Positions 16,588 to 24,981 are shown, numbered from the stretch's first letter. The stretch: DNA of 64,000 nucleotides from JAKIYB01 sp964590255 (GCA_964590255.1 CAZPYA010000012.1:9310-73309), one strand, 5' to 3'. Notes: generated by a model not told the origin, from the letters alone. Numbers and translations are program-made.

Positions 16588-18603
16588 TTACTGTCGCACC
16601 CGCTGCAGTGTCTCACGCGCCACGTCGGCGATATGCTCGGGGGTGAAGCCGAAGTGAGTCATCACCACCTCGCCGGGGGCGCTGGCGCCGAAGTGCTGTA
16701 CGCAGACCATGGCGCCGTCGGAACCGGTGTAGCGCTCCCAGCCCATGGGGATGCCCGCCTCGACTGCCACGCGGGCGCGCACGCCGACGGGCAGTACGGC
16801 CTGGCGGTATTCGATCGGCTGGGCGTCGAACAGCTCCCAGCAGGGCAGCGACACCACGCGCACGGCGACGCCGTCGTCCACCAGCGCCTGCGCCGCCTGC
16901 AGCGTCACCGCCACTTCCGAGCCGGTGGCGATGAAGATGAGCTCCGGATTCGCGGACGATTCCCACAGCACGTAGCCGCCTCGCTGCACGCCGTCCGCCG
17001 GGCCATACCGTGCGCGGTCGAGCACGGGCAGGTTCTGCCGGCTGAGCGCCAGCACGGTGGGGCCGTAGGTATAGCGGATGGCCGCCAGCCACGCTTCGGT
17101 GGTCTCAGTGGCATCGGCGGGGCGAATGACGTTGAGGTGCGGAATGGCGCGCAGCACCGCCAGATGCTCTACCGGCTGGTGGGTGGGGCCGTCCTCGCCC
17201 AAGCCAATGCTGTCGTGGGTGAAGATGAAGACGACGCGGATGCCCATCAGCGCCGCCAGCCGGATGGCCGGGCGCATATAATCGGCGAAGGTGAGGAAGG
17301 TGGCCGTATACGGGATGAAGCCACCGTGGCGCGTCATGCCGTTGGCAATGGCCCCCATGGCGTGCTCGCGTATCCCGAAATGCATATTGCGGCCGCCATG
17401 ATCCTCCGGGCTGAAGTCGCCGCCGCCATCGATGAGCGTCTTCGTGCTGGGCGCCAGGTCCGCCGATCCGCCCATCAATGCGGGCAGGCGCGGCGCCAGC
17501 GCGTTCATTACTTTGCCGCCGGCCACGCGGGTGGCGATAGGCTTGCTGCCGGCGAACAGGTCGTCGAGGCCGGTGTCCCAACCCTCCGGCAGATCGCCGC
17601 GCATGCGTGCACCGAATTCCGCCGCCTTGTCAGGAAAGGCCGCCGCGTAGGCGTCCATGCGCGCGTTCCATGCCGCCTCCGCTCGCGCGCCCAGTTCAAC
17701 GTGGCGGCTCATGTGCGCGCGCACGTCGTCCGGCACCAGAAACGCCGGCTCCAGCGGCCAGCCCAGTCGTTTCTTCGCCGCCTGCGTGTGCTCCGCGCCC
17801 AGCGGTTCGCCATGCACTTTGCCGGTGCCTTCCTCCGGGCTGCCGTAGCCGATGATGGTGCGGCAGATGACCAGCGACGGTCGCGCCGTCTCCTGCTGCG
17901 CGGCGCGGATGGCCGTTTCCACCGCCGCCATGTCGTTGCCGTCAATGGGGCCGAGCACCTGCCAGCCATATGACGCGAAGCGCTGGCCGACGTCCTCGCG
18001 GAAGGCGATATCGGTATTGCCCTCGATGGAAATTTCGTTGTCGTCGTACAGGTAGATCAGCCGGCCTAGCCCCAGCGTGCCCGCCAGGCTCGCGGCCTCG
18101 CAGGAAATGCCCTCCTGCAGATCGCCGTCGGAGACCAGCGCGTAGATGAAGTGGTCCACTACGTTGTGCGCGGAAGTGTTGTACTGGCTGGCCAGCGACG
18201 CCGCGGCGATGGCCATGCCCACGCCATTGGCGAATCCCTGCCCCAGCGGCCCGGTGGTCACCTCCACGCCCGATGTCAGCTCGGATTCCGGATGCCCCGG
18301 CGTCTTGCTGCCAAGCTGCCGGAACTGCCTGATGTCGTCCAGGGTGAGATCATATCCGGTGAGGTGCAGCAACGCGTAGAGCAGCATGGAGGCATGCCCG
18401 GCGGAGAGGATGAAGCGGTCCCGATCCGCCCAGTCCGGGTTGCGCGGGTTGAACCGCATACAGCGGTCCCACAGCGTATACGCCATCACCGCCGCGCCCA
18501 TCGGCGCCCCGGGATGCCCGGATTGCGCTTTCTCTACCGCGTCAACCGCCAGAAAGCGAATGGCATTGATGCACCGCGCATCGAGTTCTGTTAATGTGGG
18601 CAT
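16588..18603 (-). CDS. tkt: Transketolase
   Basis: Thiamine-diphosphate enzyme of the non-oxidative pentose-phosphate pathway. It is 671 aa, full length. The N-terminal signature RFLAVDAVEKAQSGHPGAPMG, the ThDP motif VSDGDLQEGISCEAASLAG...NEIS and the pyrimidine-domain TFLTFADYMRPAIRLAALM are present, with HDSIGLGEDGPTHQPVEHLA. GGAGG precedes the ATG. As first gene of the six-gene operon it sets expression of the cluster. The upstream 66 nt has only weak promoter-like boxes. Confidence 0.96.
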   Translation of the reverse strand: MPTLTELDARCINAIRFLAVDAVEKAQSGHPGAPMGAAVMAYTLWDRCMRFNPRNPDWADRDRFILSAGHASMLLYALLHLTGYDLTLDDIRQFRQLGSKTPGHPESELTSGVEVTTGPLGQGFANGVGMAIAAASLASQYNTSAHNVVDHFIYALVSDGDLQEGISCEAASLAGTLGLGRLIYLYDDNEISIEGNTDIAFREDVGQRFASYGWQVLGPIDGNDMAAVETAIRAAQQETARPSLVICRTIIGYGSPEEGTGKVHGEPLGAEHTQAAKKRLGWPLEPAFLVPDDVRAHMSRHVELGARAEAAWNARMDAYAAAFPDKAAEFGARMRGDLPEGWDTGLDDLFAGSKPIATRVAGGKVMNALAPRLPALMGGSADLAPSTKTLIDGGGDFSPEDHGGRNMHFGIREHAMGAIANGMTRHGGFIPYTATFLTFADYMRPAIRLAALMGIRVVFIFTHDSIGLGEDGPTHQPVEHLAVLRAIPHLNVIRPADATETTEAWLAAIRYTYGPTVLALSRQNLPVLDRARYGPADGVQRGGYVLWESSANPELIFIATGSEVAVTLQAAQALVDDGVAVRVVSLPCWELFDAQPIEYRQAVLPVGVRARVAVEAGIPMGWERYTGSDGAMVCVQHFGASAPGEVVMTHFGFTPEHIADVARETLQRVRQ

Positions 18604-18669
18604 GAATGGTCCTCCTGCGAATAGTGTTATGCTCGTAGTCGATCGATTGTCTATTACGATTGCGATTTT

Positions 18670-19236
18670 TTACGGCTGATGTCGGCCGATCAAATTCAGG
18701 AACTCGTTGCGCGTGGCGCTGGAGGTGCGGAAGCTGCCGAGGACGGACGAGGTGGTCATCAGCGAGTTCTGCTTCTGCACGCCGCGCATCATCATGCAGA
18801 GGTGGCGCGCTTCAATGATGACGCCCACGCCTTCGGGATCGATGGAATCCATGATCGCCGCGGCGATTTGCTCGGTGAGACGCTCCTGAATCTGCAGGCG
18901 GCGGGCATACATATCCACCATCCGCGCCAGCTTGCTGACGCCGAAGATCTTTTCCTTGGGGATATAGCCGATGTGCGCGCGGCCGTAGAAGGGCAGCATG
19001 TGGTGTTCACACATGCTGAACACTTCGATATCGCGCACGATGATCATATTGTTCGATTCGGCCTCGAAGATGGCGCCGTTGATGAGTCGCTCGACATTTG
19101 TGTGGTAGCCGGAGGTGAGGAACTCCAGCGCGCCCGCCACGCGCAGCGGCGTTTTCTGCAAGCCTTCGCGCTCGGGGTTTTCGCCGATTTCCACCAGCAG
19201 TTCGTGAATCAGTTCCTCAACGCGTTTGATATTCAT
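18670..19236 (-). CDS. folE: GTP cyclohydrolase I
   Basis: Converts GTP to dihydroneopterin triphosphate, the first step of folate and pterin synthesis. It is 188 aa. The zinc/active-site motifs are FSMCEHHMLPFYGRAHIGYIP and SKLARMVDMYARRLQIQERLTEQIA, with the second zinc Cys in EARHLCMMMRGVQKQNS. ATG 19236 lies inside the end of folK (20-nt overlap). It is the last gene of the pterin/folate operon. Confidence 0.96.
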   Translation of the reverse strand: MNIKRVEELIHELLVEIGENPEREGLQKTPLRVAGALEFLTSGYHTNVERLINGAIFEAESNNMIIVRDIEVFSMCEHHMLPFYGRAHIGYIPKEKIFGVSKLARMVDMYARRLQIQERLTEQIAAAIMDSIDPEGVGVIIEARHLCMMMRGVQKQNSLMTTSSVLGSFRTSSATRNEFLNLIGRHQP

Positions 19237-19741
19237 GGTGCAAGGCCTTTCGCAATGATGTCGTGAATGTGGGCAGCGGTTCCATGTGCAACCCGTCGAA
19301 CGACGCGGCAATCTCACGCAGCGCGCGCCCATCTGTCCAGATCAGCTCCGGCGCCAGTTCCGCTAGCGGGACGGCCAGGAAGGCCCGCGCGGCGATCTCC
19401 GGGTCGGGCAGCGTTACGGACGCGTCCGGCTGACAATGATCGTACCATATTATATCAAAATCCAGCGTGCGCGGGGCGTAGCGGTCGCTGCCGCGCTTGC
19501 GGCCGCAATCCGTCTCGATCTCGCGCAGCGCGGTCTTCAACGCTGTCGGCGCCGTATCGGTCTCGATGGCGACGACCCCATTGTAAAACGGCGGATCGGC
19601 GGGACGGCCTATCGGCGCGGTTCGGTAGAAGGTTGAGATCGCGGTCACGCGCGCGACGCGCGCCAGCAGGCGCAACCCACGGCGGATGTGACGTTCCGGG
19701 TCAATATTCGCGCCGACGCTCACATACGCGGTGGGTATCAC
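19217..19741 (-). CDS. folK: HPPK: 2-amino-4-hydroxy-6-hydroxymethyldihydropteridine pyrophosphokinase
   Basis: Pyrophosphorylates hydroxymethyl-dihydropterin for folate synthesis. It is 174 aa. AYVSVGANIDPERHI is the N-terminal motif, and FYNGVVAIET and RTLDFDIIWYD hold the Mg-binding aspartates. I chose GTG 19741, giving a GTGA overlap with the folB stop; the longer frame lies inside folB. HPPK is often fused to or paired with FolB, as here. Confidence 0.94.
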   Translation of the reverse strand: MIPTAYVSVGANIDPERHIRRGLRLLARVARVTAISTFYRTAPIGRPADPPFYNGVVAIETDTAPTALKTALREIETDCGRKRGSDRYAPRTLDFDIIWYDHCQPDASVTLPDPEIAARAFLAVPLAELAPELIWTDGRALREIAASFDGLHMEPLPTFTTSLRKALHHEYQTR

Positions 19742-20094
19742 GCGTCCTGCTCGCGGGTGATCTCCACCCCCACCGTGCGCGCAAAGCGCAGCGCCCCTGG
19801 CTTCTCCACCCGCACCTGCGCCTGCCGCACTCGCGGCTCCGCCAGGCAGGTATCCGCAATCGCCTCCGCCAACGCCTCGACCAGGCAAAAGGACGACGCC
19901 TCCACCAGCGCCATGATGCGCTTCTTTACGGCGCGGTAATCGACGGTATCCGCCACCTGATCGCTGCGCCCAGCGGCGCGCAAGTCCGCCCACAGCACCA
20001 CATTGATGACCACATCCTGTTTGTCGCGTCGCTCGTCGTCATTGATCCCAATGATGCAGCGCAGCAGCAGGTCGGTGATGAGGATACGGTCCAT
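19738..20094 (-). CDS. folB: Dihydroneopterin aldolase
   Basis: Cleaves dihydroneopterin to hydroxymethyl-dihydropterin and glycolaldehyde. It is 118 aa. Motifs: LLLRCIIGINDDERRDKQDVVINVVLWAD (substrate-binding N-terminus), VDYRAVKKRIMALVEASSFCLVEALAEAIAD (catalytic helix region) and VRVEKPGALRFARTVGVEI. The order phhB-folM-folB-folK-folE with overlapping ends makes this an operon for pterin and folate. Confidence 0.93.
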   Translation of the reverse strand: MDRILITDLLLRCIIGINDDERRDKQDVVINVVLWADLRAAGRSDQVADTVDYRAVKKRIMALVEASSFCLVEALAEAIADTCLAEPRVRQAQVRVEKPGALRFARTVGVEITREQDA

Positions 20095-20104
20095 AATGTG
20101 GCTC

Positions 20105-20869
20105 CTACGTCACTTTCGGCGGATGCGACGCCCGCGTATATTCCATCATGTGCCGGCCGCCATCGACATAGATCACCTCGCCGGTGCAGTAGCGGCTGGT
20201 GACCAGGTAGACGATGGCCTCGGCGATGTCCTCGGGTTGGCCGTGGTCTTTCAGCGGCACGGTGTAGATGAGTTTGTCGATGTAGCTTTCGTCCATGCCC
20301 GGCGGGGGCAGGATAAGACCGGGGGCGACGCCGTTGACGCTGATGTTCGGCGCATATTCCAGCGCCATCATGCGCGTCATCAGCTCCAGCACCTGCTTGC
20401 TGAAGAAGTAGCCGACGTGCGTCCAGTCGTAGCCGTCCAGCCGCGAATCGAGCATGTTGATAACGGCGCCGCGCTCGACAACACCGGCGAAGGCCCGCCC
20501 CAGCGTGAAGGGCACCCAGGCGTTCACCTCGATATTTTCCATCAGGCTCTCGAAGGTGACGTTCGCCATCGTCTCCTGTGGGAAGATGCTGGCGTTGTTG
20601 ACGAGGATATCCAGCCGGCCGGCAACTTCGATGGCGCGATCGACCAGCGTTTCATATTCGTCGCGCCGGCTGAAATCCGCCTGGATGGCCCATGCCTCCA
20701 CCCCCAGCGCCTGCAACTCGGCGCATAGCGCCTCCGCCGCGTCGGCTGAATGGTTGTAGTGGACGACGATATGCGCCCCTTGCGCCGCCAGCGCCAGCGC
20801 CGTGGCGCGCCCGATGCGCACCGCCCCACCGGTGATGAGCGTGGTTTGTCCTGCGATGGATAACGCCAT
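20105..20869 (-). CDS. folM: Pteridine/dihydromonapterin reductase-like SDR (FolM-like)
   Basis: 254 aa short-chain dehydrogenase. The cofactor motif TGGAVRIGRATA has the TGxxxRxG pattern seen in pteridine reductases (PTR1/FolM) instead of the usual TGxxxGxG. HYNHSADAAE follows, with LVNNAS, and the catalytic pair is YFFSK. It lies in a pterin operon 10 nt from folB. Expected role: NADPH reduction of dihydropterin (or dihydrofolate). Enoyl-ACP reductase or a general SDR is the alternative, but operon and R-motif favour FolM. Confidence 0.75.
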   Translation of the reverse strand: MALSIAGQTTLITGGAVRIGRATALALAAQGAHIVVHYNHSADAAEALCAELQALGVEAWAIQADFSRRDEYETLVDRAIEVAGRLDILVNNASIFPQETMANVTFESLMENIEVNAWVPFTLGRAFAGVVERGAVINMLDSRLDGYDWTHVGYFFSKQVLELMTRMMALEYAPNISVNGVAPGLILPPPGMDESYIDKLIYTVPLKDHGQPEDIAEAIVYLVTSRYCTGEVIYVDGGRHMMEYTRASHPPKVT

Positions 20870-20893
20870 AGCTACCTCGACTACAGATTGACC

Positions 20894-20937
20894 GCTCCTC
20901 CTCTCCCGGTATGGGGAGGGGTAGGGGGCAGGAGTCC
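20894..20937. repeat. GC-rich palindromic repeat (partial copy of the intergenic family)
   Basis: CTCTCCCGGTATGGGGAGGG followed by GTAGGGGGCAGGAGTCC lies in the 78-nt gap between phhB and folM, and matches one arm of the larger palindromes at 35614 and 43075. Confidence 0.65.
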
Positions 20938-20947
20938 GTTGTTGCGT

Positions 20948-21268
20948 CTACGCCGCTTTGTCGATCTTCGCCGCCAGGATGAAATCGTTCATCGACAGCC
21001 CGTCGATTTTGTGCGTCGACAGCTCCAGCCGCACGGTGCGGTAGTTCACGTGAATGTCGGGATGGTGCTGCTGCCCCTCTGCCAGGTCGGCGACGCGGTC
21101 GACGAAGGCGATCGCCTCGCGAAAATTTTTGAAGGTAAAGGTGCGGTCAATCGTCTTAGTATGCACCGTCCACTGCGGCAGCTCACACGCCACCGCCGTC
21201 GCCTGTTCCTCATCCATCGGCTGCGCGCCATCGCCGCACGCCGCGCATTTCCGCTCCGCCAGGTTCAT
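20948..21268 (-). CDS. phhB: Pterin-4a-carbinolamine dehydratase
   Basis: 106 aa. The active-site motif QQHHPDIHVNYRTVRLELSTH and FKNFREAIAFVDRVADLAE are diagnostic. The enzyme dehydrates 4a-hydroxytetrahydropterin. The N-terminus carries a CAACGDG extension of unknown meaning. No aromatic amino-acid hydroxylase is in the window, but its operon includes a FolM-like reductase, so a reduced pterin cofactor cycle is plausible. It starts 10 nt after the FAD oxidoreductase stop. Confidence 0.92.
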   Translation of the reverse strand: MNLAERKCAACGDGAQPMDEEQATAVACELPQWTVHTKTIDRTFTFKNFREAIAFVDRVADLAEGQQHHPDIHVNYRTVRLELSTHKIDGLSMNDFILAAKIDKAA

Positions 21269-21278
21269 GCCAGCCTCC

Positions 21279-22487
21279 TTAGCTGATAGCGCCCCGTAAT
21301 TCCTCGGGGTTCTTTTTCTCACCGCTGGTGATCAACGCCCGCGCGGCGTCCAGCTTTTCCCACACGTTGCACAGCATCACGCCGCGCACCACGCCTTCGC
21401 GCAGGTAGTAGATCACGCCGGTCTCGAATTCCTTCTGCCAGTCGGCTAGTGTGTCCAGCCGGGCGTCCACTTCGCCCACTGCTTCATACCCGAATTCGAA
21501 TAGGTCGGAATAGAAATAGGGCATGTAGGTATACGCCTCGCCGGCGCCGGCCATGTTGCGTCCAGCCTGCTTGCCCTGGCTCAGCGCGGCGTCCCAGTGC
21601 TCCACCCGCGTCTGCATGCCCAGCGCCTGGTAGGGGAAACTCGCGTTGTCACCGGCAGCGTAGATATCCGGATTCGACGTCTGCAGGTACGCGTTCACGG
21701 TCACGCCGTTCTCCACCGCCACGCCCGCCTCTTCCGCCAGCCCGGTGACCGGGTGAATGCCGATGCCGGCGATGACCATGTCGGCGCAAATCGCCTGGCC
21801 GTTTTTCGTCTTCGTCACGTAGGCGGCGCCGCTGCGCTCGATGGAGATCGGGGCGTCGCCGTTGTAGATAGTGATATCGCGCCCCTGGTACATCTCCTGC
21901 AGCCGCCGGCCCAGGCTCTCCGGGAAGACGCGGGAGACCAGGTATGGGTCGGGATAGATCATCGTTACGTGCACGCCCGCCGTCGCCAGCGCCGCCGCCA
22001 GCTCCGAACCGATAAAACCGCCGCCAATGATTACCGCTGACTTGCCGTCCGCCGCCTGCGCGCGGATGGCGTGGTAATCGGCGAGATAGCGGTAATAGCA
22101 CACCCCCTCCAGGTCGCCGCCGGGGATATCCAGTGCCCGCGGAATGCCGCCGGTAGCCAGCAGCAGTTTTTCGTAGCCTACCGTGCGCGCCTGGCTGTCG
22201 CGGATGACTTTCCCGCGCGGGTCCAGCGCTACCACGGCCGTTTCGAGTCGCAGCTCCACATGGTTGTCGGCATAGAACGTCGGCGATTTTCCGATGTAAA
22301 TGTCGTCCACCTGCTTTTTGCCGAACCATAAATCCTTCGTCAACGGCGGGCGGTTATACGGCCGGACCGGTTCGTTGCCGACGAGCAATATCGATCCGTC
22401 GGCATCCACCGCGCGAATGCCACGCACGGCGGACGCTCCCGCCAATCCGCCCCCCACGATAACATAACGATATGACTGATCCGGCAT
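21279..22487 (-). CDS. FAD-dependent NAD(P)H oxidoreductase (ferredoxin/rubredoxin-reductase-like)
   Basis: 402 aa pyridine-nucleotide-disulfide-type flavoprotein without a redox disulfide. The FAD motif is YVIVGGGLAGASAVRGI, then PYNRPPLTKDLWFG, LLLATGG, the NAD(P)H site AVIIGGGFIGSELAAALATAG and the second FAD motif DIYAAGDNASFP. This is the pattern of BphA4, rubredoxin reductase and AIF enzymes. ATG 22487 follows GAAAGGA. As first gene of the pterin operon it may supply electrons to a pterin- or ferredoxin-linked reaction; the substrate is unknown. Confidence 0.85.
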   Translation of the reverse strand: MPDQSYRYVIVGGGLAGASAVRGIRAVDADGSILLVGNEPVRPYNRPPLTKDLWFGKKQVDDIYIGKSPTFYADNHVELRLETAVVALDPRGKVIRDSQARTVGYEKLLLATGGIPRALDIPGGDLEGVCYYRYLADYHAIRAQAADGKSAVIIGGGFIGSELAAALATAGVHVTMIYPDPYLVSRVFPESLGRRLQEMYQGRDITIYNGDAPISIERSGAAYVTKTKNGQAICADMVIAGIGIHPVTGLAEEAGVAVENGVTVNAYLQTSNPDIYAAGDNASFPYQALGMQTRVEHWDAALSQGKQAGRNMAGAGEAYTYMPYFYSDLFEFGYEAVGEVDARLDTLADWQKEFETGVIYYLREGVVRGVMLCNVWEKLDAARALITSGEKKNPEELRGAIS

Positions 22488-22824
22488 CGGCACGTCCTTT
22501 CTGACCATAAATCACAGATAGTCTAGCAGCGCGTGCGCCGGCAGACAGGCAGCGAAAGCGACAATCCCACTGTTGCTGCCAATATCAGATGATCGCTCCA
22601 GCCCCGTTCACGGGGTGTTGTTCGGTAGCCCGGTCGTTTACGGCCGGGCGGGTGCACGTCGCTGAACGGCACAAACCAGCAAAGCCAGCACACACTCAGC
22701 TTACCGCAGAACCCAGTTTTCTACAATGTCGACCTGCGGATTATTGATCGTTGCTCTGCTCAACAGGACTGGCCGTCCCTTGCCGTGGACAGCGTGGGGC
22801 ATTTTTCGCTACAATGTAGGCAAG
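22488..22824. other. Divergent intergenic region with hairpins
   Basis: 337 nt between the FAD oxidoreductase (minus) and rnd (plus). It holds two small stem-loops, CCCCG-ttca-CGGGG and GCCCGG-tcgtttacgg-CCGGGC, around 22600-22650. The rnd promoter is at its right end. I see no coding frame or RNA family that I can name. Confidence 0.6.
22786..22815 (+). promoter_or_regulatory. rnd promoter, likely giving a leaderless mRNA
   Basis: TGGACA (22786-22791) and TACAAT (22810-22815), 18 nt apart. The rnd ATG is only 9 nt after the -10 box, so the transcript would start at or within 3 nt of the start codon. Confidence 0.6.
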
Positions 22825-23979
22825 ATGATCATTGTCACAGACACGCAGCTTGCAGATGTATGCGCTGAACTCTCGCGCCAGCCGGTCATCTGCATCGATA
22901 CCGAATTCGTCGGCGAAGGCCACTACTATCCGCGGCTCGGGGCTATTCAGGTGGCCACGCCCGACCTGGCCGTGCTGATCGACCCGCTGGGCATCCGCGA
23001 TTTTACCCCGCTGCGCGATGTGCTGGTGAACCCGGCCGTCGAAAAAGTCTTCCACGCCGCCACCCAGGACCTGACGATCTTTTTTCGCGTCATCGGCGCG
23101 GTGGTGGCGCCCATCTTCGACACGCAGATCGCCGCCGCGCTGCTCGGGTATGACGAGCAGATCTCCTTCGCGAATCTGGTAGAGCGCACCACCGGTGTGC
23201 GCCTGCAGAAGTCGCACAGCTTTACCGACTGGCTGCGCCGCCCGCTCACCGAGGGGCAAATCGAATACGCCCTGGACGACGTCCGCTACCTGGTGCCTGC
23301 CTACGACGCGGTGGTGAAGGAGCTGACGCGGCAGGGGCGGCTGGCGTGGGCGCGCGAAGAGTTTCACCGCCTGGAAGACCCGGCGAAGTATGATCTCGTC
23401 GACCCCAACGAGCTATACCTGCGCATCCGCGGCATCGAGCGTATGGGCAAGCGCGCGCTGGCGCTATTGCGCGATCTGGTGGCCTGGCGCGAGGAAACCG
23501 CCCGGCAGATGGATATCCCCACCAGCCGCATTGCCCGCGATGAGGTGCTCTGCGAACTGGCGCGCAATCCCCGCGCTTCGCTGCGTGAGCTGCGCGAAAT
23601 TCGCGGCATGCAGCCGCAGCAGGTGGAACGTTTCGGCAACCTGCTCCTCGACGTGCTGAAGCGCACGCCCGGCGCCGCGCCGTCGCTCGTGCCACGTGCG
23701 AACAGCTTGCCGCCGGCGCTGGAGCCCACGGTGGACTTTCTGATTCTCTGCCTGCGCTCGCTGGCGTCCGAACGCGCGGTGTCGCCGGGCATGGTCGCCA
23801 CCCGCACCGATCTCGCCGCCGTCATTCTCGCCGGTGAGCGCGCCGACGTTCCGCTCATGCGCGGCTGGCGCAAACAAGCCATCGGCGACGCCCTCCTCGC
23901 TACCCTCAACGGCAAAGCCACCGCCCGCATCATCCCCGGCAGTCGGCGGGTGCATCTGGACTGGCACGAAGGAACGTAA
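22825..23979 (+). CDS. rnd: Ribonuclease D (DEDDy exonuclease with HRDC domain)
   Basis: A 3'-5' exoribonuclease for tRNA and stable RNA maturation. It is 384 aa. The DEDDy residues lie in CIDTEFVGEG, VFHAATQDLTIF and YALDDVRYLVPAYDAV, with SFTDWLRRPL between them. An HRDC helical domain follows (KRALALLRDLVAWREETARQMDIPTSRIARDEVLCELA), then a degenerate second helical region. ATG 22825 has no clear ribosome site but sits 9 nt from a -10 box. A start 99 nt upstream would place the coding region through the promoter. Confidence 0.93.
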   Translation: MIIVTDTQLADVCAELSRQPVICIDTEFVGEGHYYPRLGAIQVATPDLAVLIDPLGIRDFTPLRDVLVNPAVEKVFHAATQDLTIFFRVIGAVVAPIFDTQIAAALLGYDEQISFANLVERTTGVRLQKSHSFTDWLRRPLTEGQIEYALDDVRYLVPAYDAVVKELTRQGRLAWAREEFHRLEDPAKYDLVDPNELYLRIRGIERMGKRALALLRDLVAWREETARQMDIPTSRIARDEVLCELARNPRASLRELREIRGMQPQQVERFGNLLLDVLKRTPGAAPSLVPRANSLPPALEPTVDFLILCLRSLASERAVSPGMVATRTDLAAVILAGERADVPLMRGWRKQAIGDALLATLNGKATARIIPGSRRVHLDWHEGT

Positions 23980-24004
23980 TACCAAACTTGCGTATAATTG
24001 CACC

Positions 24005-24161
24005 CGGTTCATTCGTTCAACACACGCGCCGCCCCGATTTCATTGGGGTAAACTCTCGGCGAGGACTACCAGGTTGTCATCAACACAACTGGTATAAGTA
24101 GCGGTCACACGCTGCTGGCAATACGCAACACGGACCCGGCGTCGCCGGGTCCGTGTTGCGT
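24005..24161 (+). ncRNA. Candidate small RNA between rnd and the amidotransferase gene
   Basis: TATAAT at 23993-23998 (with no good -35) is followed by 110 nt with no ORF but two hairpins, CCCC-gatttcat-GGGG and ACCAG-TTGT-catca-ACA-ACTGGT, ending in the perfect 19-bp palindrome at 24123-24161. Promoter-like box plus terminator without a gene suggests a small RNA. It could equally be a plain intergenic region. Confidence 0.3.
24123..24161. terminator. Bidirectional terminator between convergent rnd and amidotransferase genes
   Basis: Two perfectly complementary 19-nt arms separated by one base (ACGCAACACGG... CCGTGTTGCGT), between convergent genes. There is no U tract on either side. Confidence 0.7.
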
Positions 24162-24180
24162 AAGGTTCTCGCTGGCGCTA

Positions 24181-24882
24181 TTAGCTCGGCAGCGCCGCCA
24201 TCGCTTCCAGCAACCGCACCAGCAGGCCGTGAATTTCCACCAGCGCATCGGCGCGGGAGAGGATCACCTCGCGGCGCTGGATGAACTTCCCTGGGGTGGC
24301 AAGGTCGTTGGCGCAGTGCTGCAGCAGGCGGTTGACGCCCATGCGCGTGGTTTCCAGGTGGAACTGCATGCCCAGTACGCGGTCGCCGAAGAGGAACGCC
24401 TGGTTGTCGCAGCCGTCGCTTTTCGCCAGGTGTATAACGTCGTCGGGCAGCGTCACCGTCTCGCCGTGCCAGTGGAAGGCGGTGAAGGCGGAGGGGAACA
24501 GCGTAAATAGCGACGACTTCACCCCGGCGGGGGTCAGGTCGACCGGGTACCAGCCGACTTCGCGCTCGGGGCTGCTCACCACCACGCCGCCCAGCACTTC
24601 GGCGATAAGCTGCGCGCCCAGGCAAATGCCGATGACGGTCTTGCGGTTGGCGATGGCCTCGCGGATGGCCGCTTTCTCCGGCTTCAGCCAGGGGTACTGC
24701 GTTTCATCCGTCACGCTCATCGGCCCGCCCATGATCACCAGCCAGTCATACTGCTCGTAGTCCGGCGGAAATTCGCCGTCGAAGAGCTTCGTGCGGGTAA
24801 TGGGAAAACCGTTGGCATTCGCCCACGCGGCGATATTGCCTTCGTCTTCAAAGGGCACGTGTTGCAGGACATGGATGCGCAT
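24181..24882 (-). CDS. Class I glutamine amidotransferase-like protein (GMP synthase-type GATase)
   Basis: 233 aa. The catalytic Cys is in TVIGICLGAQLIA, and His in LGMQFHLETT; the oxyanion region is LVIMGGPMSV. This is the free-standing GATase1 family near GuaA and gamma-glutamyl-peptide hydrolases. A likely activity is glutamine or gamma-glutamyl hydrolysis in the cytoplasm; the partner is unknown. The promoter lies in the end of the RIC gene (24981-24953) and the mRNA leader holds a 15-bp hairpin. Confidence 0.85.
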   Translation of the reverse strand: MRIHVLQHVPFEDEGNIAAWANANGFPITRTKLFDGEFPPDYEQYDWLVIMGGPMSVTDETQYPWLKPEKAAIREAIANRKTVIGICLGAQLIAEVLGGVVVSSPEREVGWYPVDLTPAGVKSSLFTLFPSAFTAFHWHGETVTLPDDVIHLAKSDGCDNQAFLFGDRVLGMQFHLETTRMGVNRLLQHCANDLATPGKFIQRREVILSRADALVEIHGLLVRLLEAMAALPS

Positions 24883-24900
24883 GAAATCCCTCGTCTGTTC

Positions 24901-24938
24901 GCCTGTCGCGCGACGACATGCACCGTCGCGCGACAGGC
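24901..24938 (-). promoter_or_regulatory. 15-bp perfect hairpin in the amidotransferase leader
   Basis: GCCTGTCGCGCGACG pairs with its perfect complement around an 8-nt loop, between the -10 box and the start codon. There is no U tract. It could terminate the upstream RIC transcript or regulate the amidotransferase. Confidence 0.65.
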
Positions 24939-24952
24939 GGAAGATTCATGCT

Positions 24953-24981
24953 ATTGTAGCGTCTTACCGGGTATTGAGCAA
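24953..24981 (-). promoter_or_regulatory. Promoter of the amidotransferase gene
   Basis: On the minus strand TTGCTC (24981-24976) and TACAAT (24958-24953) are 17 nt apart, overlapping the last codons of the RIC gene. Confidence 0.55.

Noticed and set aside
22488..22824. Signal-recognition-particle RNA in the intergenic hairpins
   Set aside because: The conserved GGAAGNAGCAGCC core is not present.
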